Part shown: positions 42,051 through 45,529 of the stretch, piece by piece
Layout of the letters: every line of letters begins with the position of its first letter
Numbering within the stretch: the stretch's first letter is position 1
Translations under genes and position numbers: made by a program
The notes under the pieces: model-generated
The model's input: only the letters and a program-made list of their open reading frames with translations
Databases searched by the model: none
What the model was told of the DNA's origin: nothing
Assembly (NCBI GenBank): GCA_029218825.1
Contig: JAQXSC010000006.1
Span: 1-45,529 of the forward strand
Reading direction: 5' to 3'
From: Oscillospiraceae bacterium
GTDB lineage: Bacteria; Bacillota; Clostridia; Oscillospirales; Acutalibacteraceae
Length of the DNA stretch: 45,529 nucleotides

Positions 42051-42798
42051 AATCGCTCCGTTACTTGCATTAACGGTAATAGCCTTAATATGGCTCTTTG
42101 TATGTGAGGGTGATATTGTACCGTCCTTTATGTTGCCGTCACCCATAGATGTTTTTACGGCATTTATAAAGGATATGCCAATACTATTAACTCACGCACA
42201 AATTACCTTGCAGGAGGCTTTGTACGGTTTATTAATAGGAATTGCCCTTGCCTTTGTTATTGCAAGTCTTATGGATCGTTTTAAGTTTTTGTATAACGCA
42301 TTCTATCCGCTTTTGGTAGTAAGCCAGACTATTCCAACGGTTGCTATTGCGCCTTTGCTTGTTTTGTGGATGGGATTTGAAATGACGCCGAAGATTGCAC
42401 TTGTTGTAATCACCACGTTTTTCCCCATTACAATCGGTTTGCTAGACGGTTTCAGAAGTGTTGACAGCGACCAGATTAACCTGATGCGTTCTATGAAAGC
42501 AAGTAAATTGCAGACGTTTTTCATTGTAAAAATCCCAACTGCATTACCGTCATTTTTTGCAGGACTTAAAATTTCCGCTTCCTACGCAATCGTAGGCGCA
42601 GTAATTGCAGAGTGGCTGGGCGGTTTTGAAGGACTGGGCGTGTATATGACGAGGGTAAAAAAAGCCTATGCCTTTGATAAAATGTTTGCGGTTATAATTT
42701 TTATATGTATAATCAGTTTGCTTTTAATTTTGCTTGTTACTGTTATTCAACGTGTGGCTACACCTTGGGTACAGAGTTCAAAAAGAAAAATAAATTAG
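42019..42798 (+). CDS. thiX: ABC transporter permease, ThiX-like
   Basis: Membrane protein of 259 residues with about six helices and the binding-protein-dependent transport fold. The EAA-like loop appears as 'MRSMKASKLQTFFIVKIPTALPSFFAGLKIS', which contacts the ATPase. Together with the ThiY-like binding protein and ThiZ-like ATPase just downstream it forms an importer of the thiamine pyrimidine precursor (HMP or formylaminopyrimidine). The start is uncertain: the TTG at 42019 would overlap the upstream gene by 32 nt with GGAGGG about 14 nt upstream, and no ATG lies close to the expected N-terminus. Confidence 0.87.
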   Translation: MKRKLQNTTYKIAPLLALTVIALIWLFVCEGDIVPSFMLPSPIDVFTAFIKDMPILLTHAQITLQEALYGLLIGIALAFVIASLMDRFKFLYNAFYPLLVVSQTIPTVAIAPLLVLWMGFEMTPKIALVVITTFFPITIGLLDGFRSVDSDQINLMRSMKASKLQTFFIVKIPTALPSFFAGLKISASYAIVGAVIAEWLGGFEGLGVYMTRVKKAYAFDKMFAVIIFICIISLLLILLVTVIQRVATPWVQSSKRKIN

Positions 42799-42813
42799 AA
42801 AAGGATATTGAAA

Positions 42814-43824
42814 ATGAAAAAGATTTTATGTTTAATGTTAGCGGTTTTGATGATTGCTTCACTTACCGCTTGCACAGGTAACACAGAGGGAGAAACAAAA
42901 GACCTTGAAAAAATTACACTTTGTCTTGATTGGACTCCTAACACAAACCACACAGGCTTTTATGTTGCACAGCAACAGGGATATTATAAGGACGCAGGTA
43001 TTGAATTAACAATCGTTCAGCCTGCTGAAAGTTCCGCAGCAACAATGTGCGCTACAAATCAGGCACAGTTTGCTATTGAGGCACAGGACACACTTGCAGC
43101 AAACTTTGTAATTGACGAGCCACTTGAGATTACTGCTGTTGGCGCATTACTTAACCACAACACTTCCGGTATTATGAGCCGTAAGGGTGAGGGATTGGAC
43201 AGACCAAAGGGTATGGAAAATAAGGTTTATGCTACTTGGGACAGTCCTATCGAACTTGCAATGCTAAAGCACCTTGTAGAGAAAGACGGCGGCGATTGGG
43301 CAAAGGTTGAGGAAAACCTGATTCCAAATACAATTACCGACGAGGCAAACGCACTAAAGGAAAAGCAGACCGACTCTGTATGGGTGTTCTACGGATGGGG
43401 CGGTATCAATGCCGAACTTAACAATGTTGATGTGGATTTCTTTGACTTTGCTTCATACGACAGCGTGTTTGATTACTACACACCTATTATCATTTCAAAT
43501 AATAAATTTTTAGAGGAAAACCCTGATACAGCAAAAGCATTTATGGAGGCTACTGCAAAGGGTTATGAATACGCTATTGAAAACCCTGAAGATGCTGCAA
43601 AGATGCTTATTGAGGGTGACACAACAGGCGCATTGGCTGACAGCGAGGAATTAGTTACAGCAAGTCAGAAATGGATTTCAGAGCAGTATGTAGCAGACGG
43701 CGATAAGTGGGGCTACATTGAGGCTGACAGATGGAACGGATTTTATAAATGGCTTTGGGATAATAAATTGATTGAAAAAGAAATTCCAAAGGATTTCGGC
43801 TTTACAAACGATTACCTTTCATAA
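42814..43824 (+). CDS. thiY: Thiamine-precursor substrate-binding lipoprotein, ThiY/NMT1-like
   Basis: Lipoprotein of 336 residues. The signal ends in SLTAC (lipobox; Cys near 22), and the mature protein starts after a Gly/Glu-rich linker. The NMT1/THI5 family pattern is clear in 'LCLDWTPNTNHTGFYVAQQQGYYKDAGIELTI', cut here to its key parts: DWTPN and GFYVA, then 'IEAQDTLAANF' and 'VWVFYGWGGI'. Characterised ThiY proteins bind N-formyl-4-amino-5-aminomethyl-2-methylpyrimidine, a thiamine breakdown product. No tenA or ylmB salvage gene is adjacent, so the actual ligand is uncertain. I start at the ATG at 42814 because AAGGA (42801-42805) is well placed; the TTG at 42808 is less likely. Confidence 0.9.
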   Translation: MKKILCLMLAVLMIASLTACTGNTEGETKDLEKITLCLDWTPNTNHTGFYVAQQQGYYKDAGIELTIVQPAESSAATMCATNQAQFAIEAQDTLAANFVIDEPLEITAVGALLNHNTSGIMSRKGEGLDRPKGMENKVYATWDSPIELAMLKHLVEKDGGDWAKVEENLIPNTITDEANALKEKQTDSVWVFYGWGGINAELNNVDVDFFDFASYDSVFDYYTPIIISNNKFLEENPDTAKAFMEATAKGYEYAIENPEDAAKMLIEGDTTGALADSEELVTASQKWISEQYVADGDKWGYIEADRWNGFYKWLWDNKLIEKEIPKDFGFTNDYLS

Positions 43825-43825
43825 T

Positions 43826-44569
43826 ATGAGTTTTTTAGAAGTTAAAAACGTAACTAAAAGTTTTGACGGAAAGACCATAATAAAAGATGTAAATCTCCAC
43901 TTGGAAAAGGGCGAGATTGTATCTTTGCTGGGTATCAGCGGTTCAGGAAAAACCACGCTGTTTAACGCGATTTCAGGAATTTCCACACCGGACAGCGGAA
44001 AGATTATCCTTGACGGTAATGACATAACAGGAAAGCCCGGCTCAATCAGTTATATGCTCCAAAAGGATATGCTTTTTCCATTCAGAAAAATTGTGGATAA
44101 TGTTGCACTTCCTCTGACAATTTCCGGAGTAAGCAAAAAAGAGGCACGTAAAAAGGCGTCTGCTTTGTTTGAGGAATTCGGACTTGAGGGAACGCAAATG
44201 CAGTATCCTGACGAACTTTCAGGAGGTATGCGCCAACGTGCGGCGCTTTTGAGAACATATTTAGCGTCAAGCGGAGTTGCCTTGTTAGACGAGCCTTTCT
44301 CTGCCCTTGATACCATTACAAAAAGCAGTATGCACAAATGGTATCTTGATATAATGGAGAAAATAAAACTGTCCACTTTGTTTATTACCCACGATATTGA
44401 CGAGGCGATTTTACTTTCCGACAGAATTTATATTCTTTCCGGTGTGCCGGGAAATATAACAGACGAAATTGTTATAGATGAGAAAAAACCACGTTCAAAG
44501 GATTTTGCTCTCACTGAAAAGTTTTTAGAGTATAAAAGACTAATCGTAGAAAAACTAAATTTCAATTAG
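43826..44569 (+). CDS. thiZ: ABC transporter ATPase, ThiZ-like
   Basis: ATP-binding subunit of 247 residues of the nitrate/sulfonate/taurine-type group. Walker A is GISGSGKTT, the signature is ELSGGMRQRAALLRTY, Walker B is VALLDEPFSALD and the H-loop His is in 'FITHDIDEA'. It powers the ThiX/ThiY importer upstream. I start at the ATG at 43826, one base after the thiY stop; no clear ribosome binding site precedes it, so it may depend on translational coupling. A TTG at 43772 in the same frame would extend it back into thiY. A strong terminator follows. Confidence 0.9.
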   Translation: MSFLEVKNVTKSFDGKTIIKDVNLHLEKGEIVSLLGISGSGKTTLFNAISGISTPDSGKIILDGNDITGKPGSISYMLQKDMLFPFRKIVDNVALPLTISGVSKKEARKKASALFEEFGLEGTQMQYPDELSGGMRQRAALLRTYLASSGVALLDEPFSALDTITKSSMHKWYLDIMEKIKLSTLFITHDIDEAILLSDRIYILSGVPGNITDEIVIDEKKPRSKDFALTEKFLEYKRLIVEKLNFN

Positions 44570-44571
44570 AG

Positions 44572-44606
44572 AAAACTCCTGCAAATTTTTGCAGGAGTTT
44601 TTCTTT
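44572..44606 (+). terminator. Terminator of thiamine operon
   Basis: A long stem, AAAACTCCTGCA(AA) with (TT)TGCAGGAGTTTT, has a small T loop and is followed by TTCTTT. It lies just after the thiZ stop. Confidence 0.88.
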
Positions 44607-44631
44607 ACATTATCCAAAAATGTGGTAATAT
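44604..44631 (+). promoter_or_regulatory. Candidate promoter for O-acetyltransferase gene
   Basis: TTTACA (44604-44609) and TAATAT (44626-44631), 16 bp apart, lie before the ATG at 44650. The -10 is poor and the -35 overlaps the tail of the thi terminator. Confidence 0.35.
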
Positions 44632-44649
44632 AAGTGTGAGGTGGTTTTT

Positions 44650-45270
44650 ATGACTGAATCGGAAAGAATGATAAACGGCAAACTCTATCACGCATTAGAC
44701 GATAGTTTGCGTGAGGATATGAAAGAGTGCAAACTTAAACTTTACAAATTCAACAATTTAACAATGGATAATTTAAAGGAAAGAATAGAAATATTAAGGG
44801 AAATATTAGGCTTCTCCGAGGAAATGGGGTATATCGAGCCTCCCTTTTACTGCGATTACGGTAAGAATATTTCTGTAGGTAATAATTTCTATGCTAATTA
44901 TAATTTGCACGTTCTTGATTGCGCAAAGGTAACTATCGGTGAAAATGTTTTGATAGGACCTATGTGCGGAATTTATACAGCCTGTCACCCTATTGATGCG
45001 GAAATCAGGGCAACAGGACTTGAAATCGCAAAGGAAGTAAAGATAGGAAATGACGTGTGGATTGGGGGCGGAGTTACAATTAACCCCGGTGTTACAATCG
45101 GCAGTAATGTTGTGATAGGCTCCGGCTCTGTGGTAACAAAGGATATTCCTGATAATTGTATAGCATTCGGAAATCCTTGCAAGGTGCAAAGAAAGATTAC
45201 AGATGAGGATAGGGAATATTGGCAAAGACTGCGAGAGGAATACCAAGAGGAAACAGGCAAAAAAATATAA
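44650..45270 (+). CDS. Maltose/galactoside O-acetyltransferase-like protein
   Basis: Left-handed beta-helix acetyltransferase of 206 residues using acetyl-CoA. The N-terminal Maa/LacA/NodL region is MTESERMINGKLYHALDDSL. 'PFYCDYGKNISVGNNFYANYNLHVLD' starts the hexapeptide repeats. The catalytic His region is 'GIYTACHPIDAEIRATGLEIAKEVKIGNDVWIGGG' (key parts: TACHP and DVWIGGG), followed by 'NPGVTIGSNVVIGSGSVVTKDIP'. The acceptor sugar (maltose, galactoside or other) is not defined by sequence. The ATG at 44650 has GAGGTGG 6 nt upstream; the GTG at 44641 overlaps that site. Confidence 0.92.
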   Translation: MTESERMINGKLYHALDDSLREDMKECKLKLYKFNNLTMDNLKERIEILREILGFSEEMGYIEPPFYCDYGKNISVGNNFYANYNLHVLDCAKVTIGENVLIGPMCGIYTACHPIDAEIRATGLEIAKEVKIGNDVWIGGGVTINPGVTIGSNVVIGSGSVVTKDIPDNCIAFGNPCKVQRKITDEDREYWQRLREEYQEETGKKI

Positions 45271-45288
45271 AATATTTGCTTTTAGGAC

Positions 45289-45317
45289 TTGCATTTTTCC
45301 AAAGAAAGTGATATTAT
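45289..45317 (+). promoter_or_regulatory. Promoter for tRNA-Arg
   Basis: TTGCAT (45289-45294) and TATTAT (45312-45317) with 17 bp between, about 30 bp upstream of the tRNA. Confidence 0.72.
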
Positions 45318-45347
45318 ATACAAGCGGTTGCAAAAGTGACCGCATAT

Positions 45348-45424
45348 GCGCTGGTAGCTCAGCTGGATAGAGTGTTTGGCTACGAACCAAAAGGTCGGGG
45401 GTTCGAGTCCCTTCCAGCGCACCA
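45348..45424 (+). tRNA. tRNA-Arg (anticodon ACG)
   Basis: Complete cloverleaf: acceptor arm GCGCTGG with CCAGCGC, D-arm GCTC..GAGT with AGCTGGATA loop, anticodon arm TTTGG-CTACGAA-CCAAA (anticodon ACG), and T-arm with GGTTCGAGTCC. The discriminator A and encoded CCA follow (45421-45424). A34 is expected to be deaminated to inosine to read CGU, CGC and CGA. Confidence 0.97.
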
Positions 45425-45429
45425 AAAAC

Positions 45430-45462
45430 AAAGCCACCCCAAAAAGGGGTGGCTTTAGTTTT
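45430..45462 (+). terminator. Terminator after tRNA-Arg
   Basis: A perfect 11-bp stem AAAGCCACCCC (45430-45440) with GGGGTGGCTTT (45446-45456) and A5 loop, followed by AGTTTTTT. Confidence 0.92.
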
Positions 45463-45464
45463 TT

Positions 45465-45529
45465 CGCTGGAAGGGGCTCGAAGCCGAGGGTTAAGAAAAC
45501 AGTCCTGCGGACTGTTTTTACCGAGGAGC
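45465..45529 (+). repeat. Inverted partial tRNA copy plus hairpin (runs off window)
   Basis: CGCTGGAAGGGGCTCGAAGC at 45465-45484 matches the complement of the tRNA-Arg T-arm/acceptor end (positions about 45400-45419) at 18 of 20 bases. It is followed by a perfect 10-bp hairpin, AAAACAGTCC (45496-45505) with GGACTGTTTT (45509-45518), and by CCGAGGAGC, which echoes CCGAGGG at 45484-45490. It lies after the tRNA terminator and is cut by the window edge. It looks like a repeat-family element derived from a tRNA end; its origin is an inference. Confidence 0.6.

Noticed and set aside
44806-45390. 194-codon antisense frame over the acetyltransferase and tRNA
   Set aside because: It has no recognisable domain, runs through a tRNA gene and is opposite a well-supported hexapeptide-repeat protein.
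1-45529. CRISPR array or insertion sequence
   Set aside because: I found no regularly spaced direct repeats and no transposase, integrase or phage gene on either strand.

Overview
The window reads as chromosomal DNA from a low-GC Gram-positive anaerobe, most likely a Clostridia/Oscillospiraceae member of the Ruminococcus type. This rests on gene families, not on a database search: two secreted proteins with type I dockerins (one a GH13 amylase, as in Ruminococcus bromii amylosomes), BspA-type leucine-rich-repeat surface proteins, a tryptophan T-box, a TPP riboswitch, AT-rich spacers with near-consensus sigma-A promoters (often N17 spacing), and strong AGGAGG-like ribosome binding sites. I see no phage, IS transposase or CRISPR array.

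Layout. 1-6245: the 3' end of a transketolase C-terminal-subunit gene, trxA-trxB, a secreted LRR/Ig-like protein, then a DMT transporter, HAD phosphatase and AGCS amino-acid symporter run. 6262-7983: cysK and a YjjG-like HAD gene, divergent from a shared 114-bp region. 7984-15715: a complete tryptophan operon, promoter - T-box (UGG specifier) - small inverted-repeat element - trpE-G-D-C-F-B-A - sirtuin deacylase - terminator. 15740-18791: a small lipoprotein and a CotH-kinase-type protein with a C-terminal dockerin. 18907-24281: a fused ABC ATPase/FtsX-type permease, the C-terminal relic of an esterase, and a GH13 amylase with an N-terminal dockerin and C-terminal starch-binding-like domain. 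24478-26399: CorA and a membrane metallophosphoesterase. 26589-30600: a UDP-sugar 4,6-dehydratase-type protein and glmS in one unit. 30638-31906: a second, lipoprotein-type LRR protein.

32044-37059 (minus) is a housekeeping operon read from a promoter at 37031-37059: DUF951 - prfA - tsaC/sua5 - coaE - lytic transglycosylase - M18 aminopeptidase - terminator. 37064-39118 (minus) holds a nucleotidyltransferase and hflX. 39159-41536 holds nadB and nadC; nadB is interrupted by one in-frame TAA with no frameshift. 41541-44606 is a thiamine-responsive operon: promoter - TPP riboswitch - terminator - thiamine-binding DUF77 protein - ThiX/ThiY/ThiZ-type ABC importer. The window ends with a sugar O-acetyltransferase, tRNA-Arg(ACG) and an inverted partial copy of that tRNA's 3' end.

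How the genes work together. Tryptophan synthesis is controlled by charged tRNA-Trp, and an NAD-consuming sirtuin is translationally coupled to trpA. The two dockerin proteins have nearly identical cohesin-recognition segments, suggesting the same scaffold partner. capD and glmS both concern amino-sugar supply for envelope glycans. I did not find a convincing wholly new system. The best second-look items are the nadB nonsense codon, the sirtuin in the trp operon, the element between T-box and trpE, the dockerin-CotH protein, the esterase relic, and the tRNA-derived inverted repeat at the right edge.
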